Source: CADCTB01 sp035494015 (lineage in GTDB: Bacteria > Actinomycetota > Acidimicrobiia > Acidimicrobiales > AC-14). From it: a stretch of 64,000 nucleotides of DNA. This document shows positions 25,403 to 33,621 of the stretch, piece after piece. The notes under the pieces are model-generated. The model made no database searches. It was not told the DNA's origin and worked only from the letters and a program-made list of their open reading frames with translations. Position 1 is the first letter of the stretch. Each line of letters begins with the position of its first letter. A program made the position numbers and the translations under genes. Location of the stretch: positions 5,298 through 69,297 of the forward strand of contig DATJHJ010000009.1 of the NCBI GenBank assembly GCA_035494015.1, in the 5' to 3' direction.

Positions 25403-27019
25403 CTACTTCTTTTCTGCGGGCAACGGCTTGGCGCCGTCGTCGGCCCGGGCGAAGGGCTTGCGCTTCCCGAGGGGCGCCTTCGGGCTCTGTTCGTACTGGT
25501 AGTACTGGTAGTCGTAGTCGTAGCCGTACGAGCTGTCGGAGCGCACGCCGTTCAGGACGGATCCGATCAGCGGGGCGTCGACCTGGCGGAGCAGCTCGAT
25601 CGTGCGGGCCGCTTCCTTGCGAGTCGTGCCGTTGGCCACCGAGACGACCACGGTGGCGTCGACCAGCCCCGACAGGACGAGGGCGTCGGTGACGGGCAGG
25701 ACGGGCGGGGAGTCGATGAGGACCATGTCGTACTCGGCCCGGAGCAGGCCGAGCACCTCGACGGTCCGCCGCGACGACAGCAGCTCCGAGGGGTTCGGCG
25801 GCAGGGGCCCAGACGCCAGCAGCGAGACCCGGGCCTGGCTGGGGACCTTCTGGACCGCGCCGGTCAGGGAGACCTTGCCCAGCAACACCGAGGTAAAGCC
25901 CACCGAGTTGTCCAGCTCGAAGAAATCGTGGATGCGGGGGCGCCGAAGGTCGCAGCAGACCACCACGACCTCCTGGCCGGCCCGGGCCAGGGCGATGGCC
26001 AGGTTGGCGAGGGTGGTGGACTTGCCCTCCTGGGGGCCGGCGCTGGTGACCTGGAGGATGGTCGTGGGGTGCTCCAGCCCGATGAACTGGATGGCCGTGC
26101 GCAGCGTCCGGTACGCCTCGGCGGCCGGTGACTTGGGCGCGGCCACCGACACCACCTGGGCCTCGTCCTGGGCCCGCCACTCGCTGACCACCGGGATCAG
26201 CCCGATCACGGGGAGGCCCCCGGTCGCCTCGCTGAGATCCTCCTTGTTCTTGACCGAATCGTCCAGGTAGTCGAGCAGGAAGGCGATCCCGACGCCGAGG
26301 AGGAGGCCGGCGACGGCGGCGATCATGCCGTTGCGGGCGGGCGTGGGCCGGACGGGCGACGTCGGCGCGGACGCGCTGGTGACCAGCTGCGCCTCCCCGG
26401 TGCGGATGGCGCTGCCCACCTGCAGCTCGTCACGCTTCTGCTTGAAGAGCGACTGCGCCTGGACCAGCGCGTCCTTCTGCGCACCGCCCGGGGCGGCGTC
26501 GATCTGCTTCTGCAGGTCGGCGATCTTGTTCTGGATCTGCTCGGCCGCGGCCAGGGTGTCGTTCACCACCTGGGTCCGCCGGTACTCGATGTAGGCGTTT
26601 ACGTACGTGTTGGCCACCGTGGCCGCCTGGGCCGGGTCCGTGCTCTCGGCGCTCACGTTGATGGCGTTGGTCTGGCCGACCGGGCTGGCGGAGATCGGCG
26701 GCGACGACCCGATCCGCTGCTTCACCGCAGCACGGACGGGCTCGCTCTTGATCACCAGGATCTCGTCCTGCACGGCCCTGGCCGGATCGGCCTGCACCGC
26801 CCCCGTCGAGTTGAACAGGAAGTCGGTCGAGTTGTTCTGCAGCAGCACCTGGGCCGTCGCCGAGTACACGGGCGTCTGCACGTAGGACACGCAGAGGGCG
26901 ATCACGATCACGAACCCGGTGACCAGGACGATCGGCACCTTCCGCCGCTTCAGGACCCGCAGGTAGTCGCGGAGGTCGAATTCGGTCGCCGCAGTATCTG
27001 CTGAATCCTGAACCTGCAC
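25403..27019 (-). CDS. BY-kinase / Wzc-like polysaccharide co-polymerase (paralogue 1)
   Basis: A 538-residue fusion of a Wzz-type chain-length domain and a tyrosine autokinase. The first membrane helix is at about 29-47, the outer coiled domain at 50-225, and the second helix at 231-249. The kinase has Walker A SAGPQEGKSTT (326-336), Walker A' VVVCCDLRRPRIH and Walker B MVLIDSPP. The tail holds seven tyrosines in residues 498-509 (YGYDYDYQYYQY), the usual autophosphorylation cluster. Such proteins control polymer length and export. The LMW-phosphatase at 18.4-18.9 kb could be its partner. Paralogue 2 at 54.2 kb has the same length. Confidence 0.92.
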   Translation of the reverse strand: MQVQDSADTAATEFDLRDYLRVLKRRKVPIVLVTGFVIVIALCVSYVQTPVYSATAQVLLQNNSTDFLFNSTGAVQADPARAVQDEILVIKSEPVRAAVKQRIGSSPPISASPVGQTNAINVSAESTDPAQAATVANTYVNAYIEYRRTQVVNDTLAAAEQIQNKIADLQKQIDAAPGGAQKDALVQAQSLFKQKRDELQVGSAIRTGEAQLVTSASAPTSPVRPTPARNGMIAAVAGLLLGVGIAFLLDYLDDSVKNKEDLSEATGGLPVIGLIPVVSEWRAQDEAQVVSVAAPKSPAAEAYRTLRTAIQFIGLEHPTTILQVTSAGPQEGKSTTLANLAIALARAGQEVVVVCCDLRRPRIHDFFELDNSVGFTSVLLGKVSLTGAVQKVPSQARVSLLASGPLPPNPSELLSSRRTVEVLGLLRAEYDMVLIDSPPVLPVTDALVLSGLVDATVVVSVANGTTRKEAARTIELLRQVDAPLIGSVLNGVRSDSSYGYDYDYQYYQYEQSPKAPLGKRKPFARADDGAKPLPAEKK

Positions 27020-27110
27020 GTTCAGATGGTACTCAGCCCTTCCCCCAGGGTGTCTCCGCCGGCCCGGCGCTCGCGATTTCAGGTCATTCGGTCCGCCCGG
27101 CGTGTACCGC

Positions 27111-27116
27111 TATCCT
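27111..27116 (+). promoter_or_regulatory. -10 box of a leaderless methyltransferase gene (TATCCT)
   Basis: TATCCT fits TAnnnT and lies 6 nt before GTG 27123, with no Shine-Dalgarno sequence. TTCGGT at 27087-27092 is a possible -35 with 18-bp spacing. This favours GTG 27123 over an earlier in-frame GTG at 27102, which lies upstream of the box. Confidence 0.5.
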
Positions 27117-27122
27117 GCCCCG

Positions 27123-27938
27123 GTGAGCGGGATGCCGGGCGCCGCACCCGGCCCAGGACATAGCGCGGTCGACCGGGACGACCGCGAGCGCGATTTCTGG
27201 GGTCATCACATCCCAAGTCTCGAAACGTGCCTGGCCGAGTACGCCGCCGGGCCCGACGAGAACACCGAGGCCATGCTGCAAGTGGTGTCGCCCATGAACG
27301 GGGCCCGCATCCTCGACTTCGCCTGCGGGGGCGGTGTGACCACTGCATGGATGGCCGCCCGTGGGGCAGAGGTGACGGGCGTCGACCTCAGCCCCGACTC
27401 GCTGGCCCGGGCCCGCGAGGTGCTTGGCGCCCTCGGTCTGGCGGCTACCTTCGTAACCACCCTCGAGGCGGCGGCGGGGCTCGGGCCGTTCGACGGTGTC
27501 GTCGGCCGCTTTGCCCTCCATCACACGAACGTCCCGGAGATGGCGCCGCAGCTGGCCCGGCTGTTGCGGCCGGGCGGCGCCGGCGCGTTCGTGGAGACCT
27601 TCGGTACCAACCCTGTCCTGCGCTTCGCCCGCCAATCCATCACCGGCCGGTTCGGGGTGCGCAAGCTGGGGACGGACGACGAGCGCCCGCTGGACCGGGC
27701 TGACCTCGCCGCCCTCGAGGCGGCCTTTGGGCGCATGACCGTGCGGTGCGCGCAGATGTACTTCCTGCGCATCCTGGACCGCCAGGTTCTGCAGTACCGC
27801 TACCCCAGGGCCAGCGCGGCCATGGGCTGGATCGACGACCGCATCGGCCAGCTCCCCCGATCGGTGCCGTTCAGCTACTTCCAGGTCGTCGAGGTGCACC
27901 GTCCGTTGCGCGAAGGTGGGCACGCGATCCCCGCCTGA
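27123..27938 (+). CDS. SAM-dependent methyltransferase (class I)
   Basis: A 271-residue Rossmann methyltransferase. Motif I is ILDFACGGGVTTAWMA, followed by EVTGVDLSPDSLARAR, and FALHHTNVPEMAPQLARLLRPGG, as in UbiE/COQ5-like enzymes. The acceptor is unknown; the setting suggests a sugar or lipid-linked glycan. Start GTG 27123 is chosen from the -10 box 6 nt upstream; ATG 27132 is a second option. It is divergent from the BY-kinase and followed by a glycosyltransferase 23 bp downstream. Confidence 0.8.
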   Translation: MSGMPGAAPGPGHSAVDRDDRERDFWGHHIPSLETCLAEYAAGPDENTEAMLQVVSPMNGARILDFACGGGVTTAWMAARGAEVTGVDLSPDSLARAREVLGALGLAATFVTTLEAAAGLGPFDGVVGRFALHHTNVPEMAPQLARLLRPGGAGAFVETFGTNPVLRFARQSITGRFGVRKLGTDDERPLDRADLAALEAAFGRMTVRCAQMYFLRILDRQVLQYRYPRASAAMGWIDDRIGQLPRSVPFSYFQVVEVHRPLREGGHAIPA

Positions 27939-27961
27939 GCCGGGGATCGTCAGTGGGTCAC

Positions 27962-29017
27962 ATGCGCATCGCCATGTTGCAGTCAGATCTCCCGCCGGCC
28001 CGGCCGGGAGGCGTGGGGCGCCAGGTCGACCTCCTGGCGACGGCCCTCGTCCGACGGGGGCACGACGTCACCGTCTACGCCACGGTTGAAGGACCGACCC
28101 GCGCCTTGTACCGCTGTGAGCGGGTCCCGCTCCCCCATTCCGGGCGCCTCTACCGCCAGTTCGGCGTCGGCCACGCCTACGGCCGCCTCGACCTCGCCCG
28201 CTTCGATGTCGTCCACGCCCACGGCGACGACTGGCTGCTGGGCCGCCGGCCGCGGGTGCGCACGTTCTACGGGACCGCGGCCATGGAGGCGCGGCGGGCC
28301 ACGTCGTGGCTGCGGGCCGCGTCGCAGCTCTGCTACTACCCGCTCGAGCTGGTGTCGTCGGCCGGCGCCCGCGGGGTGACGATCTCGCGGTCCACGCAGC
28401 GGTACCTCCCCCTGGCCCGCGAGCACGTGCCCTGTGCGTTCGACCCCTCCGTGTTCCACCCGGGCGGGGCCCGCACCCCGTACCCCTCCGTGCTGTTCGT
28501 GGCCGGAACGCTCCACGGGCGCAAGCGGGGTGACCTCCTCCTCCGCAGCTTCGCCGAGGTCCGCGCCAGGCTGCCCGCCGCCCAGCTGACCGTCGTCTGC
28601 CCGGAGGCGGTCGAGGCCGCCGGGGTGACCGGCGTCTCGGGGCTGAGCCCGGAGGCGCTCGGCGCCCTCTACCGCAGCCACTGGATCCTCTGCTCCACGA
28701 GCTCCTACGAGGGGTTCGGCGTCCCCTACGTCGAAGCGTTGGCGTCAGGGCTACCAGTCGTCACGACAACCAATGCCGGCGCGCGCGAAGTCCTCGACGG
28801 CGGCCGGCTGGGGGTCCTCACCAGCCCCGAGACTCTCGTGGCGTCGATGGTGGCCCTGCTCTCCGACGAGTCCCGGCGGGCGCAGCTCGCGGCGTCGGGC
28901 CTGGAAGCGGCCGCTCGATACTCGATCGACGCCATCGTCGACGAGTACGAGCGGATCTACGAGGAGCTCCTGGAGGGCGCGGGTCGGGACGGGCGTCGGC
29001 GGAGGGCGTCCCGGTAG
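27962..29017 (+). CDS. GT4-family glycosyltransferase
   Basis: A 351-residue retaining glycosyltransferase with the GT-B fold. N-terminal RIAMLQSDLPPARPGGVGRQVDLLATALVRRGHDV matches the acceptor domain; the C-terminal nucleotide-sugar site is SSYEGFGVPYVEALASGLPVVTT with the E-x7-E motif. Sugar donor unknown. Start ATG 27962 fits the family; GTG 27953 is three codons upstream. The 3' end overlaps the convergent GT2 gene by 61 bp, which is unusual. Confidence 0.85.
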   Translation: MRIAMLQSDLPPARPGGVGRQVDLLATALVRRGHDVTVYATVEGPTRALYRCERVPLPHSGRLYRQFGVGHAYGRLDLARFDVVHAHGDDWLLGRRPRVRTFYGTAAMEARRATSWLRAASQLCYYPLELVSSAGARGVTISRSTQRYLPLAREHVPCAFDPSVFHPGGARTPYPSVLFVAGTLHGRKRGDLLLRSFAEVRARLPAAQLTVVCPEAVEAAGVTGVSGLSPEALGALYRSHWILCSTSSYEGFGVPYVEALASGLPVVTTTNAGAREVLDGGRLGVLTSPETLVASMVALLSDESRRAQLAASGLEAAARYSIDAIVDEYERIYEELLEGAGRDGRRRRASR

Positions 29018-29862
29018 GTCCCCAGCTTGATCCGGCTGACCCGGATGAGGCACAGCCAGCAACATCCTGACGCCAGGGCAAGTCTCCGGGGCATGGCGAG
29101 CCCCGCGTACGCCGGGGCCCGAACGACTTCGGTGAAAACGCCGGCGAGCATCGAGGTGTAGGGCAGCCGCGCCGCCACGGCCCCCAAGCCCACCTGTCCG
29201 AGGAGATTGGGATCCGAGGACATCCCTCCCACCGTGCGGTGAACCCGCGTGGTCGTAAGCGTGCGGACGCGGCCCCGATAGGCGAGCGAGGCGCACATCA
29301 TCCAGTCGCGACCGAAGCTGTGGCGGAGCGGGAGCAACTCCCGCAGGCTGTCCGTGCGGCCCAGCCCGTAGATCACGCCGTTGAGCCGGACGCCGCGGTA
29401 ATAGCCAAGCGCCCGCTTCCAGGGCTCGGGCTGGAGGAGGTCGAGCACCTCGCCGAGCAGCACCTGCACATCGCCGGCGTAGTAATGGGCCCGGCCCGCG
29501 ACCAGCTGCAGGGAGGGATCGTCCTGGAGGAACGGCACGCATCGTTCCAGGTAGTCGAGGTCGATCCAGTCGTCGTCACCCAGCCACATGAAGTACTCGC
29601 CGCGCGCAGCGCGCAGCGCGTGCTCGAAGTTCGCCAGTGCCCCCATGTTCCGTTCCAGCCGCAGGTACCGCACACGGTCGTCGGCCGCGGCCAGCGCCGC
29701 CGCGTATGCGCCCGTCCCGTCGGTCGACGCGTTGTCCGAGATGACGACCTCGATCGTCCCGTAGGTCTGACGCAGCGCCGACCCCACGGCGCGAGGCAAC
29801 GTCCCAATCCGGTTGAAGGTGGGAATGCCAATGGTGACGAGCGGGCGGAGGCCGCCCGTCAT
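28957..29862 (-). CDS. GT2-family glycosyltransferase
   Basis: A 301-residue inverting GT-A enzyme. It starts PLVTIGIPTFNRIGTLPRAVGSAL, and then has VVISDNASTDGT and the D-x-D-type metal site WLGDDDWIDLDYLE. GRDWMMCASLAYRG is the likely catalytic region. There is a hydrophobic stretch near the C-terminus (LALASGCCWLCLI). Donor unknown. The start at ATG 29862 overlaps the flippase stop by 4 bp (ATGA). The 3' end runs 61 bp into the convergent GT4 gene. Confidence 0.85.
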   Translation of the reverse strand: MTGGLRPLVTIGIPTFNRIGTLPRAVGSALRQTYGTIEVVISDNASTDGTGAYAAALAAADDRVRYLRLERNMGALANFEHALRAARGEYFMWLGDDDWIDLDYLERCVPFLQDDPSLQLVAGRAHYYAGDVQVLLGEVLDLLQPEPWKRALGYYRGVRLNGVIYGLGRTDSLRELLPLRHSFGRDWMMCASLAYRGRVRTLTTTRVHRTVGGMSSDPNLLGQVGLGAVAARLPYTSMLAGVFTEVVRAPAYAGLAMPRRLALASGCCWLCLIRVSRIKLGTYRDALRRRPSRPAPSRSSS

Positions 29863-31184
29863 GGGTGGTGGGGCGGTGCGCCGAGAGCCACGTCGGGCCT
29901 GGGCGACGCCGCCCCGTGCCGCCGCTCCCGGAGTGCGAGGTAGGCGACCTGGCTTGCAAAGGTCACGGAGGTCACCGCCGACGCGCCCTCGATCCCGAAC
30001 CTGGGGACGACCACGACCAGCCCGACGATCGTGAGGGCGGCACCCAGAAAGGCTGCCCGCGTGACCTCGCCGACCCGACCGTCCGCACTCAGCTTGCTGG
30101 TCATGAGCCCGAGGACGTCGAAGGCGACGGACCCTGGGAGCAGGATGCGCAAGGACGTCTGCGCCGCCTCGAAGCTCCGGCCGAAGGCCAATCTCAGCAG
30201 GAGGGGCGCCAGGAGGGCGAGGGCCAGCGCCACGCCCGAGGACACCGCGACCGTGGTCAGCAGGGACCGGCGGTAGCGCTCGGCGGAGCGAGCTCCTTGC
30301 GGCTCGGCCCGCTGATGTCCGAACAGCGCGAGCGGCAGGCCGATGGTCAGCATGTTGGTGATCGACGCGGTGGTGACGGCGACCGCGTAGAGGCCGAGCT
30401 GGGCCGAGGGGACGACGGTGGCGAGCACGACCTGGTCCAGCCGGCCGGTGACGGAGCTCGCACCGGTCTGCGCTGCGCTCCGCCACGCGTAGGGCAGCAG
30501 CTGGCGCATGGCGCTGAGGCTCGGGCGGTAGGTCCGGCAGTGCCAAAACCGGCGAATGAAAAAGACGAGCGGGATGAGGCCGCCCACGAAGTAGCAGGCC
30601 AGGGCGCTGCCCACGGTGAGCATGCCGCCCAGGGCCAGCGCCACGATGCCGACGGCCGAACCGACGGGGGGGCCCAACCTCCAGACGTTCCACGCCAGGT
30701 CGGCGCCGCGGCGCCTGCGGATCTCGAGCGCGGTGTTCACCCCGGCCGACAGCGGGAGAATGACCAGGAACAGCCGGGCCCAGAGCAGCGTGGCCGCTGA
30801 ATGGCCGGCCAGGTAGACGGGGGCGACGAACCACAACGCCAGGCAGATCACCCCGCCCACGGCCAGGCCGAACGAGGCCGTGGTGGCCAGCAGGTCCCCC
30901 TCGGGAACGTCGTCCAGCCAGTAGGCGGCGGCGAGGGGAAGGCCGAAGCACAACAGCCAACCCAGCAGCCAGGCGGGCTGGACGACAGCGGCGATCTCGC
31001 CCCGGCCCTGGGGACCGAGCGTGCGGGCGAGTACCGGGCCGGTGACCAGCCCGATGGAGAAGGCGGCGATGCTCATCGCCGAGGAAGTCAGGGCCTCTCG
31101 CCGGTACCGGGAGGAGGCGAGCACGGATCGCCATGCCGAGGGGTGCAGCGCGTACCACAATCCCCGCCCGCCGCCGCCCAGCAT
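29859..31184 (-). CDS. Wzx-type oligosaccharide flippase
   Basis: A 441-residue polytopic protein with about 12-14 membrane helices in the MOP/Wzx pattern: TGPVLARTLGPQGRGEIAAVV near the first helices, GRLDQVVLATVVPSAQLGLYAVA in the middle, and FGIEGASAVTSVTFASQVAY near the end. It should flip undecaprenyl-linked repeat units across the membrane. Start ATG 31184 has GAGG 8 nt upstream. A GTG at 31280, 3 bp past the upstream stop, would add 32 unconserved-looking residues and is less likely. Confidence 0.85.
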   Translation of the reverse strand: MLGGGGRGLWYALHPSAWRSVLASSRYRREALTSSAMSIAAFSIGLVTGPVLARTLGPQGRGEIAAVVQPAWLLGWLLCFGLPLAAAYWLDDVPEGDLLATTASFGLAVGGVICLALWFVAPVYLAGHSAATLLWARLFLVILPLSAGVNTALEIRRRRGADLAWNVWRLGPPVGSAVGIVALALGGMLTVGSALACYFVGGLIPLVFFIRRFWHCRTYRPSLSAMRQLLPYAWRSAAQTGASSVTGRLDQVVLATVVPSAQLGLYAVAVTTASITNMLTIGLPLALFGHQRAEPQGARSAERYRRSLLTTVAVSSGVALALALLAPLLLRLAFGRSFEAAQTSLRILLPGSVAFDVLGLMTSKLSADGRVGEVTRAAFLGAALTIVGLVVVVPRFGIEGASAVTSVTFASQVAYLALRERRHGAASPRPDVALGAPPHHP

Positions 31185-31282
31185 CGCGTTCGCCTCGACA
31201 ACGGGGTCGGCGTCGGGGTCGGGACCACCGGGCGCCTGGGTGGCGCCGAGGCCGTGGGGGGCGAGGTTCTCGGCAGGCACGG

Positions 31283-32767
31283 TCAAGAGCCGGCAAGAGC
31301 AGCCGTCGGCCCTGTGGCCTGCTCCGCCCGACGAGGGCGCGGCGATGGACGGTCCAGCCAGCCCAGGAGAAGCCACGGAAAGATGGCCGTGGCGTAGTTC
31401 CCGCCGGTAAGCCACTGCAGGAACGTGACGAGCAAGATGCCCAACGCGGCCAGGGTGCGGAAGCTCCGCTCCGCTCGCGCCCGCCGGAAGGCGAGGCGCA
31501 GCCCGAACACGACCACCCAGACATAGGCGGCGAGACCAGGAATTCCAAGAGCAACCGCCACGTTCGACGGATCGGCCTCCGTGCTGGCCGTCGCCCCTCC
31601 GAGGCGCTCGCCGGCGATCGTCACCGACCCGAAGCCCTGCCCGACAGGGTTGTGCACGGCGCTGCGCAGGCCGTCCCAGATCAGGCGGAGGTGCACGGGG
31701 AGCGTGGACACCCGCTCGTCCGAGTTGAACGGGTCGGCCAGCCCCGTCACCTGACGACCCAACAGGTTCGACGTCTTCGAGCCGCCGACCCGAGCCGGGT
31801 TCACCGTTGCGATGGCGGCACCGAAGGCGAGCAGGCCGATGAGCCCGATCACCGTGCTCTGCGCGCCGCTGAGGCCGTGCGACATCGCCCACACGAGCGC
31901 CAGGGTCACGAGCAGCAGGACGGCGATGCTGCGGACCGAGGCGACGGCCAGGGACCAGCTGATGATGGCGAGGGCGACGGTCGCGGACAGGACCGGGCGG
32001 TGACGGCGAATGAGCAACGCCCATATGACCGCGCCAATGGCAAGGAAGGTGACGTACTCGCTCGCGTTCGAGAACGATGCGAATGGCCGGATCGAATTGC
32101 CCACGACCAGCGCGGCGTAGCCTTTGGCATCGATCCAACGCTGGTCCCAGGCAGGGAAGCCGCGGTAGACCTGAAAGAGCCCATAACCCGCCGCGGCAAG
32201 AGACGAAATGGCGGTGACAACAAGCACCCGGCCGACCAGCGCGTCGGTCAGCAGGCCCCTGCCGATCCAGAACCAAAGAACGGGGACGAGGACGAAGAGC
32301 AGCGCGCCAATGCCAACCGCCAAGCCTCCCTGCAACGGATTGACCGTGGACAGCACCACCAGGCCACTGAGGATCAGCACCCCAGCGGTCAGAGGCGTAC
32401 GCTGCCGGAACGCGCCCTGCCGGGCGGCCACGGCCAGCAGCAGCGCGACCGCAGCCGGGGCGACGAGGAGCAGCGGGTCGAAATCCCCGCTCGCCCCGAG
32501 GCTGAGGAAGAGGCGCCGAACCATGCCGAGAGCGGTCAGCCATACCACCAGGCCGACGATCGAGGCGCGGGGAAAGCTCAGGCAGAAGACGGCGAGGAAC
32601 ACGGCCACGCAGGCGGCGACCGCCACCCGGCCGGCCGACGGCGAGACCGTCACCATGACGCCGACGACGACGACGGAGACGGCGATGAGCACCAGCACGG
32701 CGAAGTTGCGGCGTGACGTCGACCGCCCCGCCGCGGGCGCCCCGTGTCCGTCCAACAGCATGGTCAT
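31283..32767 (-). CDS. O-antigen ligase/polymerase-like membrane protein (Wzy/WaaL type)
   Basis: A 494-residue protein with about 11-12 membrane helices. A large outer loop (about residues 320-400) contains STLPVHLRLIWDGLRSAVHNPVGQGFGSV, the O-antigen ligase/Wzy signature (family Wzy_C). It would polymerise or ligate the glycan after flipping. It lies directly before the flippase and GT2 genes in the same direction, a classic Wzx/Wzy arrangement. A second Wzy-like candidate lies at 58.7 kb. Confidence 0.82.
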   Translation of the reverse strand: MTMLLDGHGAPAAGRSTSRRNFAVLVLIAVSVVVVGVMVTVSPSAGRVAVAACVAVFLAVFCLSFPRASIVGLVVWLTALGMVRRLFLSLGASGDFDPLLLVAPAAVALLLAVAARQGAFRQRTPLTAGVLILSGLVVLSTVNPLQGGLAVGIGALLFVLVPVLWFWIGRGLLTDALVGRVLVVTAISSLAAAGYGLFQVYRGFPAWDQRWIDAKGYAALVVGNSIRPFASFSNASEYVTFLAIGAVIWALLIRRHRPVLSATVALAIISWSLAVASVRSIAVLLLVTLALVWAMSHGLSGAQSTVIGLIGLLAFGAAIATVNPARVGGSKTSNLLGRQVTGLADPFNSDERVSTLPVHLRLIWDGLRSAVHNPVGQGFGSVTIAGERLGGATASTEADPSNVAVALGIPGLAAYVWVVVFGLRLAFRRARAERSFRTLAALGILLVTFLQWLTGGNYATAIFPWLLLGWLDRPSPRPRRAEQATGPTAALAGS

Positions 32768-32837
32768 CGGTCGGTCATGCTAGCGGAAGCCTCTGAGACC
32801 ACCCAGCCAGGTCTTGCGGGCAACTCGAGGCCACTCC

Positions 32838-32871
32838 ATAGAGGAGAAAGCTGCCTAGTTCTCTTCTCTAT
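32838..32871 (-). terminator. Weak hairpin at the end of the acyltransferase gene
   Basis: ATAGAGGAGAA pairs with TTCTCTTCTCTAT around a loop of about 10 nt with a 2-nt bulge. It overlaps the stop codon at 32868-32870. No T tract follows, so the role as a terminator is tentative. Confidence 0.3.
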
Positions 32872-33551
32872 CCCGTTGAGTACCGTTTACGTACCGTGGC
32901 CGGGTTTCCGGCGAGAAGCACCGGTCCGTCGGCGGCGTCCTCGCGGTGATCGCCCACTACCACCGCTCCAGCTCCGATGACCGACTCGGCAGGAATTATG
33001 CACGAGACGAGGGTGCAACGCGCCGCTACATACGTCGCTCGGCCGATCTCCACCGCGGTCGCCTCCAGTACAGGCTCACCGTCTCGGATGTTGCGCTGAT
33101 GGGTGTAGATCTCGGTCGAACGGCCGCCGACGGTCACGTCATCGCCTATTACCACGCGGCCGGCACAGTCGACGAAGTGGTGGCTCATGAACTTGACGTT
33201 CGCTCCGATCTCGACGTCTGAGACGAAGCCGTGCTCGGCGAGGGTGCGGGCGCCGTAGAAGCTGTTGAAGTTCTTCACGTGGGAGTCTTGCCCTATCCGG
33301 AGGCGGCAGAGGTTCCTGACCACGTTGAAGTGGCCCACAAACACGTCGTCACCGAGGACGACCTCGTCAGCGTCGATGTAGCTGAAACCGATCCGCACCC
33401 TGCGACCGATCCGCCATCCCAGCAGGTGCCGCATCCCCGCGACCTTGAGCCGGAGGGGGAGAAACACCACGACGACGGCCACGGCCCGGCGAAGCGAACG
33501 CTTCCTGACCCAGCCCCGGCATGCGCCGGACGCGTCAGCTCGAACAGGCAT
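32868..33551 (-). CDS. Left-handed beta-helix (hexapeptide) acyltransferase
   Basis: About 227 residues from ATG 33551 (an ATG at 33581 would add 10). The C-terminal two-thirds has isoleucine-patch hexapeptide repeats: VVLGDDVFVGHFNVVRNLCRLRIGQD, VEIGANVKF, VVIGDDVTVGG, CIIPAESVIGAGAVVVGD, ending LLAGNPATVRKRY, which is typical of O-acetyltransferases of the WbbJ/LacA type. The candidate catalytic His is in SHHFVDCAG. The N-terminus is basic with one hydrophobic segment. It probably adds acetyl or a related acyl group to a glycan sugar. Divergent from the double glycosyltransferase. Confidence 0.8.
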   Translation of the reverse strand: MPVRADASGACRGWVRKRSLRRAVAVVVVFLPLRLKVAGMRHLLGWRIGRRVRIGFSYIDADEVVLGDDVFVGHFNVVRNLCRLRIGQDSHVKNFNSFYGARTLAEHGFVSDVEIGANVKFMSHHFVDCAGRVVIGDDVTVGGRSTEIYTHQRNIRDGEPVLEATAVEIGRATYVAARCTLVSCIIPAESVIGAGAVVVGDHREDAADGPVLLAGNPATVRKRYSTG

Positions 33552-33621
33552 TCGGCGCGATGGTAGCCGTCCCGCCGGCACCGGGCTTGTGCGCAGTGCG
33601 AGCCGTCGTCACACTACGGCC

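Noticed and set aside
22376..26131. A plus-strand open frame of over 1200 codons opposite the DUF4012 and BY-kinase genes
   Set aside because: The minus-strand proteins have intact motifs. The plus-strand translation is low-complexity and shows no domain.
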